Under the pieces are notes generated by a model. That model had not been told where the DNA came from and searched no databases. It saw only the letters and a list, made by a program, of their open reading frames with translations. A stretch of DNA of 64,000 bases from NCBI GenBank assembly GCA_000155695.1, contig DS990592.1, positions 4,530,665 through 4,594,664 on the forward strand, read 5' to 3'. The DNA comes from Verrucomicrobiia bacterium DG1235. GTDB lineage: Bacteria > Verrucomicrobiota > Verrucomicrobiia > Opitutales > Opitutaceae. Shown here piece after piece: positions 9,007-16,647 of this stretch. Within the stretch, counting starts at the first letter, position 1. Every line of letters begins with the position of its first letter. Both the position numbers and the translations under genes were made by a program.

Positions 9007-11730
9007 ATGCAGGCAAAGCCAGCATTTAGCATAGGTATTGACTTAGGCACTACGAATTGTGCTTTAAGTTACGTCGATCTGTCGAAGTCCGAGGGACGCT
9101 CGGTGGTTCTTTCGATTCCGCAACGGTCTGATTTGACCACTGCGATTGAGAGTACGACTTTACCCTCGTTTCTGTATCGCCCAAGCGAGGCTGAGCGCTC
9201 GCAGATCGGAGGGGACGTTTTTGGGAGTGTCGATGGTTGGGTGGTCGGCTTGGCCGCTCGCGAACGCGCCTTGTCATCGCCCGATCGGGTGGCGCATTCT
9301 GCGAAGTCTTGGCTGTGTCACCACACGGTTAATCTGGAGTCTCGGATCTTGCCTTGGAAGTCGGACTCGATCGCGGATGCCGAAAAGCTTTCTCCGCTCG
9401 AGGCGGCCTCTTTGCTTCTCGCCTATTTGAAGCGTTGTTGGGATGAAGGCATGGCGAACATGTCGCCAGCCTGGCGTTTCGAGCTTCAGCAGGTAACGAT
9501 TACAGTGCCCGCTTCTTTCGATGTGGCAGCTCAGAAAGCTACGCTCGAGGCGGCGCGGCGAGCAGGCTATCCGGAGCGTACGAAATTGCTCGAGGAGCCG
9601 CAGGCTGCGTTCTATCGGTGGCTTGAGGAGCATAGGGAAAGCGAAGCACTGCAGGACGGTCGGCGTATTCTAATTTTGGATATCGGGGGCGGTACTTCAG
9701 ACTTCAGCTTTTTCGAGGTTGGTAAGGGAGAAGACGCTGCTTCGCCTAAAATCGAGCGTGTTGCTGTGAGTGATCACATTCTGCTGGGCGGGGACAATAT
9801 CGACCTCGCACTGGCGCATGCTCTCGAGTCGGAGCTGACGGAGGAGGGATCGGAGCTGAGTCCGGATCAGTGGGGGCATTTGATCGCGCGGGCTCGGGAA
9901 ATGAAGGAGCGTTGTTTGGGTGATGGAAGCGAGGAAGGGGAGACTTTGACGGTGGCGATTCCGGGTCGCGGTTCGGGTTTGATGGCAGGAACGCTGTCGG
10001 CGGAGATTCCTGGTGATGCGGTTCAAGAAATGCTGCTGGATGGGTTCTTTCCTGCGTGCCCAGTGTCGGCCCGTCCGGATCGCCAAAGCGGCGGCTTGCT
10101 GGAGTGGGGGCTGCCGTATGCTCCCGATTGCGCGGTGACGCGTCATTTAGCGGACTTTTTGCGTCAGTGTGGCGGACGCGTGGATGCGGTACTTTTCAAT
10201 GGTGGTACCTTAGCGTCGATTCGTATCCAGAAAATCCTTATTGATCAAATTGGGAAGTGGCAATCTGGTGTGGTTCCGGAGCTTCTCGACAATGCGGAGA
10301 CGGATCTTTCGGTGGCTCGCGGAGCGGCGGCGTATGGAGCTTTAGAGTATCGCGATGCATTGCGGATATCGGCGGGGCTGGGGCGAGGGGTCTATTTGGA
10401 AGTGGCTTCCGCGTCGGGTGATGGTTCGCAGCTACTTTGCGTTTTACCTCGGGGAGCTCAGCCTGAGGTGGTGGAGCAGCTTAGCGTAAGCGGCTTGCGG
10501 CTGGCGACGAATCGAAGGGCTCGTTTCGGGTCGTGGCAAGGGGATGCGTTGGGAGAGGATGGACTGAGCGATATCCGTAGTTTGGATACGGTAGGATTTT
10601 CTCGCTTGCCAAGTTTGGAGGCGGAGATCGAGGTGTCTGCTGAAGGTGTGGACTCGGTTGCGGTGCGATTGAGAAGTTCCGTTAACGAGCTTGGGTTGCT
10701 GCAGGTAGAGTGTGAAAGCGTTGATCCGGAGGTGCCGGGAAGCTGGAGATTGGAGTTTAATCTGCGTGGAGCGGATGCTGCGGATGCGAATGTAGGGGAG
10801 CAGGCGGATGGATTTTTGGATACGAAAAAGTTGGATCGCGCTGGGAAGGAATTGAAGCAAAAGCTTTTTTCGGCAGGGCCGAAGGCTTCACGGATTTTGA
10901 AGGGGTTGGAGAGTTCGTTGGGCGCGAGTCGAAGTGATTGGTCCTTGCCGGTTTTGCGAGGTTTGAGCGATGTAGTTTTGGCCGGAAGCTCGATTGTGGA
11001 GCGTTCGGATTCGCATGCTGAGAGCTGGTTGCAGCTGGCAAGCTATTGCTTGAGGCCAGGGTTTGGCGATGCGGGCGATAGTGGGAGGATGGATACGCTT
11101 TGGGCGACTTGTTCGCGTGAGGGAAAGCGATCGGCCCGAGTGGAGGTGCAGGAGGCTATCTTGTGGCGAAGGGTAGCGGGCGGCTTGGATGAGCGGCGAC
11201 AGCAGGAGCTTCTAGAAAGGGAGTGGGAGAAGGCGCGGACGCGAAAGGGGGCGACTGCGGAGCGTATCCGTTTATTGGGCGCGTTGGAGAAGGTTGATCT
11301 AGTTCGAAAGGACGAGTTGGGAAAATGGTGTCTGGAGGCTGGCTTGGAGTTAGCGAAGTCGGGGGCTTATGCGGCTCCGTACTTTGCGGCGCTGGGGCAG
11401 ATCTTGAGTCGGACGCCGTTTCGGGCGGGACCGGAGTATGTGTTGCCGCCGGAGCGGGTGGTGGAGGCTTTCGAGCGATTGCGAAAGCTCGACTGGCGGG
11501 AGTCGGAGTATGGGGAATTGGGTGGCTTGTTTCTGCGGGCGGCTCGGCTGGTGGACGATAGGGCTCTGGATCTTCCGGAGCGGATGCGGCGCAAGATCGT
11601 GTCTAAGCTGGAGAAGTCGGGAATCGCGGCGACGAAGGTGAGGCCTTTGGTCGACTATCAGCCGCTGGGTCGAGCGGAGCGGGCGAGTTTGTTTGGCGAG
11701 GCTTTGCCGGTTGGGTTGATGTTGGGGTAG
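9007..11730 (+). CDS. Hsp70 family protein with long C-terminal extension (DUF3731-like)
   Basis: This 907-residue paralogue of the preceding Hsp70 starts at ATG 9007, 20 bp after it. The ATPase core has IGIDLGTTNCAL at the N-terminus, DIGGGTSDF from Asp225 and LFNGGTLAS near residue 400. Residues from about 600 onward form an extra helical region rich in Leu, Arg and Glu, without DnaK-type substrate-binding features. This matches the place where DUF3731 occurs in large bacterial Hsp70-like proteins; the name is from memory. Both Hsp70s share SAKSWL and EEPQAAFY motifs, so they arose by duplication and may work as a heteromeric pair. No J-domain or GrpE gene lies nearby. Confidence 0.88.
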   Translation: MQAKPAFSIGIDLGTTNCALSYVDLSKSEGRSVVLSIPQRSDLTTAIESTTLPSFLYRPSEAERSQIGGDVFGSVDGWVVGLAARERALSSPDRVAHSAKSWLCHHTVNLESRILPWKSDSIADAEKLSPLEAASLLLAYLKRCWDEGMANMSPAWRFELQQVTITVPASFDVAAQKATLEAARRAGYPERTKLLEEPQAAFYRWLEEHRESEALQDGRRILILDIGGGTSDFSFFEVGKGEDAASPKIERVAVSDHILLGGDNIDLALAHALESELTEEGSELSPDQWGHLIARAREMKERCLGDGSEEGETLTVAIPGRGSGLMAGTLSAEIPGDAVQEMLLDGFFPACPVSARPDRQSGGLLEWGLPYAPDCAVTRHLADFLRQCGGRVDAVLFNGGTLASIRIQKILIDQIGKWQSGVVPELLDNAETDLSVARGAAAYGALEYRDALRISAGLGRGVYLEVASASGDGSQLLCVLPRGAQPEVVEQLSVSGLRLATNRRARFGSWQGDALGEDGLSDIRSLDTVGFSRLPSLEAEIEVSAEGVDSVAVRLRSSVNELGLLQVECESVDPEVPGSWRLEFNLRGADAADANVGEQADGFLDTKKLDRAGKELKQKLFSAGPKASRILKGLESSLGASRSDWSLPVLRGLSDVVLAGSSIVERSDSHAESWLQLASYCLRPGFGDAGDSGRMDTLWATCSREGKRSARVEVQEAILWRRVAGGLDERRQQELLEREWEKARTRKGATAERIRLLGALEKVDLVRKDELGKWCLEAGLELAKSGAYAAPYFAALGQILSRTPFRAGPEYVLPPERVVEAFERLRKLDWRESEYGELGGLFLRAARLVDDRALDLPERMRRKIVSKLEKSGIAATKVRPLVDYQPLGRAERASLFGEALPVGLMLG

Positions 11731-11790
11731 CTGCTTTTCGTTGGTGGTTTTTTTAGCCACGAAAAGGCAGAAAGAATCGGGTTGGCGAAG

Positions 11791-11808
11791 CCTGCCTTAT
11801 AAGGCAGG
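11791..11808. terminator. Perfect 18-bp palindrome between convergent genes
   Basis: CCTGCCTTATAAGGCAGG is self-complementary and lies between the end of the large Hsp70 gene and the convergent TPR gene. It can fold into an 8-bp stem and could end transcription from either side, but no strong T-run follows, so factor-independent termination is uncertain. Confidence 0.4.
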
Positions 11809-11815
11809 TAGCTTA

Positions 11816-12298
11816 CTAGGAGGTTTCTTTGAGCCAGGCTTGGAGCTTGGCGAGGTCGGGATCGGTTTTGGCTTCTTCCTTGAAGGTTTTGTCCAGTTTG
11901 ATGGCGGCGTCGAGATACTTGGAGGCTTCTGGGAGTTGGTCGAGGAGGGAGCAGTAGCAGGCGAGGTTGAAGTGCAGGACGGCTTCTTGGGGGTGGTGTT
12001 TGAGGCCGCGCAGGGCGACGGACTTGGCTTCGGCGTTGCGGTTAAGCTCGCGCAGGGCGTAGGCCCAGTGGACCCAGGCGTGGGGGATTTCGGGGGATTG
12101 GGTGGCGAGTTGTTCGGAGACGGCGGCGAGGACTTCCCAGTTGTTTGTTTCGAGGTAGAGCTTGGCTCGCATGGAGAGGACGTCGTCCTGGAGCCGGTCG
12201 GCTTCGCAGATTTCGTCGAGTTCGGCGGCCGCTTCTTTGGTTAAGCCGAGTTCGATGTATCCGTTTGCGTAGGACAGGCGTGTGGAGGTGGGTATCAT
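11816..12298 (-). CDS. Small TPR-repeat protein
   Basis: The protein has 160 residues, no signal peptide and no membrane segment. It reads as a chain of TPR-like helical hairpins with typical Ala/Gly/Leu spacing: YANGYIELGLTKEAAAEL, the HAWVHWAYALRELNRNAEA block, and LHFNLACYCSLLDQLPEA. TPR domains bind other proteins. The gene starts 14 bp after the stop of the antiporter gene on the same strand, so the two are probably co-transcribed. No catalytic motif is visible. A link to the antiporter's cytoplasmic domains is possible but unproven. Confidence 0.8.
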   Translation of the reverse strand: MIPTSTRLSYANGYIELGLTKEAAAELDEICEADRLQDDVLSMRAKLYLETNNWEVLAAVSEQLATQSPEIPHAWVHWAYALRELNRNAEAKSVALRGLKHHPQEAVLHFNLACYCSLLDQLPEASKYLDAAIKLDKTFKEEAKTDPDLAKLQAWLKETS

Positions 12299-12312
12299 GG
12301 GTTACGACTGCG

Positions 12313-14466
12313 CTATATGGGGTCGGTGGTTTCTTGTTTGGCTGCCCAGGCTTCTAGGGCGTCGTGGTCGTGGCAGAGGTGGACGAATTGGGCGAGGAGG
12401 GGAAGGGGCTCTTCGGAGTCGTTGGTGGGGCTGATGAGGAGGAAGACGAATTCGACCTGGGTGCGTCCGGAGCGGGAGGTGACGGGGGTTTCGAGCCAGG
12501 CGAGAAAACAGAGGGTGCGTTCAAGGACGGGACTGTAGAGGTGGAGGGCTGAGACGTCGTCGCCGAAGATGGGGGAGCGGCGGCGGGCCATTTCCTCGAG
12601 GTCTTCGATGAGGGTTGGGCGGTCGAGGCGGGGGTCTTTGAGTACGGCCTGATCGCAGAGCTTGTGGTAGATGGTGTCGAGGTCCTTCAGCTTGGCGAGG
12701 CGGTAGATGCCTCCGCGCTCGATGGCGCGGCCTAGGTGGGAGCGTTGGCGGACGAGTCGGAGGATGTTGTTGGTAGCCGGTTTTTCGTTGCGGGAGAGGA
12801 GGGTGAAGCCGGAGTCGCCTAGGCACATGAGAGGAATTTCTCCGTCGGCGATCGGGTCTTGGGAAAGCTCGAGCTGAGCGGTTCCGTGGGTGAGTTCTTC
12901 GGAGGCGATGCTCGGCTCGGGGAGGTCGTTGAAGACGGTGTCGAGGGCTTCGCTGTTGTCGGCTCCGGAGCGGGGGGACCAGGCGTGGAGTTTGGAGCGG
13001 CCGAGGAAGGGGAGCCAGCGGTTGGCGACGAGTTCGTTGAGATCAACGTTGTCGGTGAGGGCGATGAGCTGGCCGACGTTTTGGAAGCGTTCGTCGTCGC
13101 GGAGGTCTTCGGCTTCGCGGGCGTCTTCGAGGGCGGCTTGGAGTCCGTCGCGTTTGGCGGCGTCGATGTTGCGTTGGTTGGAGTCGACGAGGAGGACGTT
13201 GCGGCCGTTTTCGACCATGATGCGGGCGATGCCGCGGCCGAGGGCGTGGGCGCCGACGATGAGCCAGCCGTCGGCTTTGCCTCGGGAAACGCGGAGTTTT
13301 CGTGCCCACCAGCCGGCGCTGAGTCCTTGGATGATGACGGTGCCGCAGATGATGGTGTAGACGAAGGTTTCGACGATGCCTGATTCGGCGGCGTGCTCGG
13401 GTGACTCGCTAAGCTGGAGGGCGAAGAGGGAGGCCATGGAGGCGGCGACAATGCCGCGCGGGGCAACCCATGCCAGGAAGAGTTTTTCGCGGCCGGTGAG
13501 TCCGCTGCCGATGGAGCAGAGGAGGATGTTTAGGGGGCGGCCGATGAGCATGACGACGGCTGCGGCGGCGACGAGTTTCCAGAGGTCTTGAAGGAAGACG
13601 GCGGGATCGAGTCGGCTGACGAGGAGGAGGAATAGGGTGGCGATGAGGATGTCTGTGAGCTCGGCCTTGAAGGCTTTGATTTGGCGGACTTCGGAGGAGC
13701 GGCGGCGGGCGACGACGACGCCGGCGACGGTGACGGCGAGGAGTCCGGACTCGTGGGAGATGAGCTCGGCGCAGGTGAAGACGAGGACGGCGGCGGCGAG
13801 GGCGAAGGGGTTGGTGAGGGAGTCCGGGATCCATTTGCGCTCGAGGCACTGCTGGATGGCCACGCCCCCTATGGCGCCGAGAATGAGTCCTACGAGGAGG
13901 CGAAGGGCGAGTCCGGCGATGGCGGAGCTGCCGTCTTCGACGACGACCAGCTCGTAGCAGAATACGGCGACGAAGACGCCGATGGGGTCTATGAGCACGC
14001 CTTCCCAGTGTAGGATGGAGCCCAGCTTGTCCTTGAGGCGCAGGCGGTGCAGCATGGGCACGATGACGGTCGGGCCGGTGACGACGACGAGGCTGCCGGA
14101 GAGGAGACTGATTTGCCAGGAGGCTTGGAAGATGAAGTAGATGGCGGCTGCGGCGCAGAGCCAGGTGACGAGGACTCCGACGGTGAGGAGGAGTTTTATG
14201 ATGGTGGGCGATGCGGTGTAGTCGGCGGGCTTGAGGGTGAGGCCGCCTTCGAAGAGGATGATGCCGATGGATAGGGAGACGATGACCGGCATGACGTGAC
14301 CGAGGCTTTGGGGGTCGATCCATCCGAGTCCGGCGGGGCCGAGGGCGAGGCCGCCGGCGAAGAGCAGGACGATGGTTGGGAAGTCGAACTTATGGGCGAT
14401 GACGGTGAGCAGGAGGCCGACGCCGAGGGCGAGGGCGATGGTGCGGAAGGCGATGTCTGAGTCCAT
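12313..14466 (-). CDS. CPA-type cation/proton antiporter with TrkA-N-like and PTS-IIA-like C-terminal domains
   Basis: This 717-residue protein has a membrane half (about residues 1-390) with the CPA1/NhaP signatures LFEGGLTL, VTGPTVIVPML and EGVLIDPIGVF, where the acidic residues of the ion site lie. A Rossmann-like cytoplasmic domain follows (about 395-510) with WLIVGAHALGRGIA and LLVDSN. This is TrkA-N-like, but the first loop is GAHALG rather than GxGxxG. The last segment (about 570-710, ending LLAQFVHLCHDHDALEAW) resembles a PTS EIIA type-2 domain. In known IIA domains a His takes phosphate; no clear equivalent stands out, so it may be regulatory only. It would exchange Na+ or K+ for protons. 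The TPR gene lies directly downstream. Confidence 0.85.
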   Translation of the reverse strand: MDSDIAFRTIALALGVGLLLTVIAHKFDFPTIVLLFAGGLALGPAGLGWIDPQSLGHVMPVIVSLSIGIILFEGGLTLKPADYTASPTIIKLLLTVGVLVTWLCAAAAIYFIFQASWQISLLSGSLVVVTGPTVIVPMLHRLRLKDKLGSILHWEGVLIDPIGVFVAVFCYELVVVEDGSSAIAGLALRLLVGLILGAIGGVAIQQCLERKWIPDSLTNPFALAAAVLVFTCAELISHESGLLAVTVAGVVVARRRSSEVRQIKAFKAELTDILIATLFLLLVSRLDPAVFLQDLWKLVAAAAVVMLIGRPLNILLCSIGSGLTGREKLFLAWVAPRGIVAASMASLFALQLSESPEHAAESGIVETFVYTIICGTVIIQGLSAGWWARKLRVSRGKADGWLIVGAHALGRGIARIMVENGRNVLLVDSNQRNIDAAKRDGLQAALEDAREAEDLRDDERFQNVGQLIALTDNVDLNELVANRWLPFLGRSKLHAWSPRSGADNSEALDTVFNDLPEPSIASEELTHGTAQLELSQDPIADGEIPLMCLGDSGFTLLSRNEKPATNNILRLVRQRSHLGRAIERGGIYRLAKLKDLDTIYHKLCDQAVLKDPRLDRPTLIEDLEEMARRRSPIFGDDVSALHLYSPVLERTLCFLAWLETPVTSRSGRTQVEFVFLLISPTNDSEEPLPLLAQFVHLCHDHDALEAWAAKQETTDPI

Positions 14467-14615
14467 GGTGAGAAGTTGGATTTAAGGAATCTGTCCGGGA
14501 TTTCTCCGGGGTGAGCGGCGCTCGTGGTGTGAATGGAGAGGCTTGCTCTGATTGTTTATTAAGCGAGCAGATTGGAGAAAGCGAGTTGTTCGTTCTGGTA
14601 GTTGTTTTGGGGCGG

Positions 14616-14650
14616 AAAAAAGGCGAGCCGTGAGGGGCTCGCCTTTTGGT
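14616..14650 (-). terminator. Rho-independent terminator downstream of the aminotransferase
   Basis: A 10-bp perfect stem (AAGGCGAGCC at 14620-14629 with GGCTCGCCTT at 14636-14645) has a 6-base loop. On the minus strand it is followed by a run of T (complement of A at 14616-14621). It lies just past the stop of the minus-strand aminotransferase gene and also has some T on the plus side. Confidence 0.8.
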
Positions 14651-14671
14651 GAAATGGTTTTGTATCCGGAA

Positions 14672-15868
14672 CTACAGGACGGATTTGATGGCGGCCACGA
14701 GTCGGTCGATATTGGCGTTGGTGATGCCGGCGACGTTGATGCGGCCGGAGTCGACGATGTAGACGCTGTGTTTCTCGCGTAGGGCGATGGCTTGCTCTTT
14801 GGTGAGTCCTGTGAAGGAGAACATGCCTTTTTGCTCCTTGAGGAAGCTGAAGTCTCGCTCGACGCCGGCTGCTTTGAGCGCATCCACAAACTGGGTACGG
14901 ACACCGGCGATGCGGTCGCGCATGGCGGCTACTTCGGCGTGCCATTTCTCGGTGAGGGCTTCGTCGGAAAGGATGGTGGTGACGATGCCTCCGCCGTGGG
15001 CGGGCGGGTTGGAGTAGTTGACGCGGACGGAGATTTTGAGCTGGGAGACGATGTTCGCGTGGTTAGCTGCGTCGTCGGTGACGACGTGAAGGGCTCCGAC
15101 GCGGTCTTGGTAGAGGCCGAGGTTTTTGGAGAAGGACTGGCAGATGAAGACGGGGAGTCCTGCGGCGGCGATGATGCGAGCGGAGGCGGCGTCGGTGTCG
15201 ATGTCTGTGCCGAAGCCTTGGTAGGCGAAGTCGACGAGCGGTATCCATTGCTTGGATGCGGCGATGCGGGCGACGTCTTCCCATTGGTCCGGGGTGAGGT
15301 CGGCTCCGGTGGGGTTGTGGCAGCAGCCGTGCAGGACGACGATGTCTCCGGCGGGGATGTTTTCGAGGGCCTTGAGGAAGGCTGGGTAGTCGAGTGAGAG
15401 GGTGTCGCTGTCGAAGTAGTCGTAGGTGTCGAGGCCGAGACCTGGGGCGGAGAAGATGCCTTTGTGGTTGGCCCAGGTGGGATTGGAGAGCCAGATTTTT
15501 TGGGCCGATGTGTTTTTGGCGATGAAGTCTGCCGCGACGCGGAGGGCGCCGGTGCCGCCTGGAGTTTGCAGGGTGGCGACGCGACCTTGGAGGCTGGCTG
15601 CTAGCTCGTCGCCGAAGACGAGTTTCTGGGTGAGGCTGGCGTAGGCGGGGCTGCCGGTCATGGGCAGGTAGCTCTTGGTCTTGCTGGTGGCGAGGAGGCG
15701 TTTCTCGGCTTCCTTGACGGTGTCGAGGATGGGAGTGGTGCCGGACTGGTCGACGAAGACGCCTACGGAGAGGTTGATCTTGTCGGGGTTGGGATCCGAC
15801 TTGAAGGCCTCGGTGAGACTGAGGATGGGATCGGCTGGGGCGAGGCTGACGGTGTCGAAGTAGGACAT
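14672..15868 (-). CDS. Aromatic/aspartate aminotransferase (class I, PLP-dependent)
   Basis: This 398-residue cytosolic enzyme of the AspC/TyrB subgroup transfers amino groups between aspartate or aromatic amino acids and 2-oxoglutarate. Visible marks are the N-terminal INLSVGVFVD block, the TPGGTGALR phosphate-binding loop, the CHNPTGADLTPDQW motif, VDFAYQGFG, and the PLP lysine Lys248 in SQSF-like context QSFSKNLGLY. A C-terminal Arg region (DSGRINVAG) would bind the substrate carboxylate. Length and motif order match the family. Whether it prefers aspartate or aromatic substrates cannot be told by eye. It is transcribed alone, with a terminator directly downstream. Confidence 0.92.
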   Translation of the reverse strand: MSYFDTVSLAPADPILSLTEAFKSDPNPDKINLSVGVFVDQSGTTPILDTVKEAEKRLLATSKTKSYLPMTGSPAYASLTQKLVFGDELAASLQGRVATLQTPGGTGALRVAADFIAKNTSAQKIWLSNPTWANHKGIFSAPGLGLDTYDYFDSDTLSLDYPAFLKALENIPAGDIVVLHGCCHNPTGADLTPDQWEDVARIAASKQWIPLVDFAYQGFGTDIDTDAASARIIAAAGLPVFICQSFSKNLGLYQDRVGALHVVTDDAANHANIVSQLKISVRVNYSNPPAHGGGIVTTILSDEALTEKWHAEVAAMRDRIAGVRTQFVDALKAAGVERDFSFLKEQKGMFSFTGLTKEQAIALREKHSVYIVDSGRINVAGITNANIDRLVAAIKSVL

Positions 15869-15989
15869 GTGTCGCGTTGGTGGATGTTGGTTTTGTGATT
15901 CAGGTGCGCGCCAAGGCGGGGCGGGCAGCGGGGACCGTAGGATTTAAGGGCGGGGTGTCAATCTATTGGGTTCTGGGGATGGTGAAGTA

Positions 15990-16045
15990 GTGAGTGGTGA
16001 GTGGTGAGTAGTGAGTGGTGAGTAGTGAGGGGTGAGGGGTGAGTT
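15990..16045. repeat. Eight tandem copies of a 7-bp repeat (GTGAGTG type)
   Basis: Eight consecutive heptamers (GTGAGTG, GTGAGTG, GTGAGTA, GTGAGTG, GTGAGTA, GTGAGGG, GTGAGGG, GTGAGTT) lie in the gap between the aminotransferase and the CopD-like gene. The tract is non-coding as far as I can see and is a likely length-variable microsatellite about 105 bp before the next start codon. Confidence 0.9.
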
Positions 16046-16149
16046 GAGGAGTGTTGTAGAGCTGGGCAGGATGGAATGGTGTTGCGTGGCGTTGTTAAAT
16101 CGGAAGCCTGTCTTTTTGGCGATTGGTTGTTGAGGGCGAAGTTTTTGGA

Positions 16150-16599
16150 ATGAATATTTATGGCAGTCTGATAGTCCTGCATTTGCTAGGGGCGTGTGTT
16201 TGGGTGGGCGGGCATGTGGTGCTAGCATGCTCGATTTTACCTCAAGGCGCGAAATCGCGTGATGCTTCTTTGTCGTATCGGATTGAGTCTGCTTACTCAA
16301 ACATTGGTATTCCTGCCTTGCTGCTGGAGGTAGTGACTGGGTTTTTGTTGGCCTACCTTCATCTGCCTGATTTCGGATCGTGGCTTGATTTCGGCAATCC
16401 GATGGGGCGCATGATTGGACTAAACCTTGTCTTGCTCCTGATCACTGTGGCGCTGGTGATCGACCTGCGTTTCCGCCTGTTTCCCAAAGTCGAAAGCTAT
16501 GGCCTCGGCTTGTTGAAATGGCATGTCGCGCTCATAACCTTCGTTTCCCTACTGCTTGTGTTTGTGGGCGCTTCGTTTCGGATCGGGTGGCTTTATTGA
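16150..16599 (+). CDS. CopD-like four-helix membrane protein
   Basis: The protein has 149 residues from ATG 16150; an earlier GTG adds only nine poor residues. Four hydrophobic helices are visible. The first carries LHLLGACVWVGGH, similar to the first helix of CopD and related haem- or copper-handling membrane proteins, and helix 2 has LLLEVVTGFLLAYL. The C-terminus reads FVGASFRIGWLY. CopD-family proteins work in copper uptake or quinone/haem chemistry at the inner membrane. This is a minimal-length member and lies outside the metal island, alone between convergent neighbours. Function is a family-level guess. Confidence 0.6.
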   Translation: MNIYGSLIVLHLLGACVWVGGHVVLACSILPQGAKSRDASLSYRIESAYSNIGIPALLLEVVTGFLLAYLHLPDFGSWLDFGNPMGRMIGLNLVLLLITVALVIDLRFRLFPKVESYGLGLLKWHVALITFVSLLLVFVGASFRIGWLY

Positions 16600-16647
16600 G
16601 TGGTTCTGGAATTGGACCGTGAGTGCCGCGCCCTCCGAAGGGTGAGC

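Noticed and set aside
15990..16045. CRISPR array
   Set aside because: The repeats are contiguous 7-mers without spacers; no cas genes are near. No CRISPR was seen anywhere in the window.
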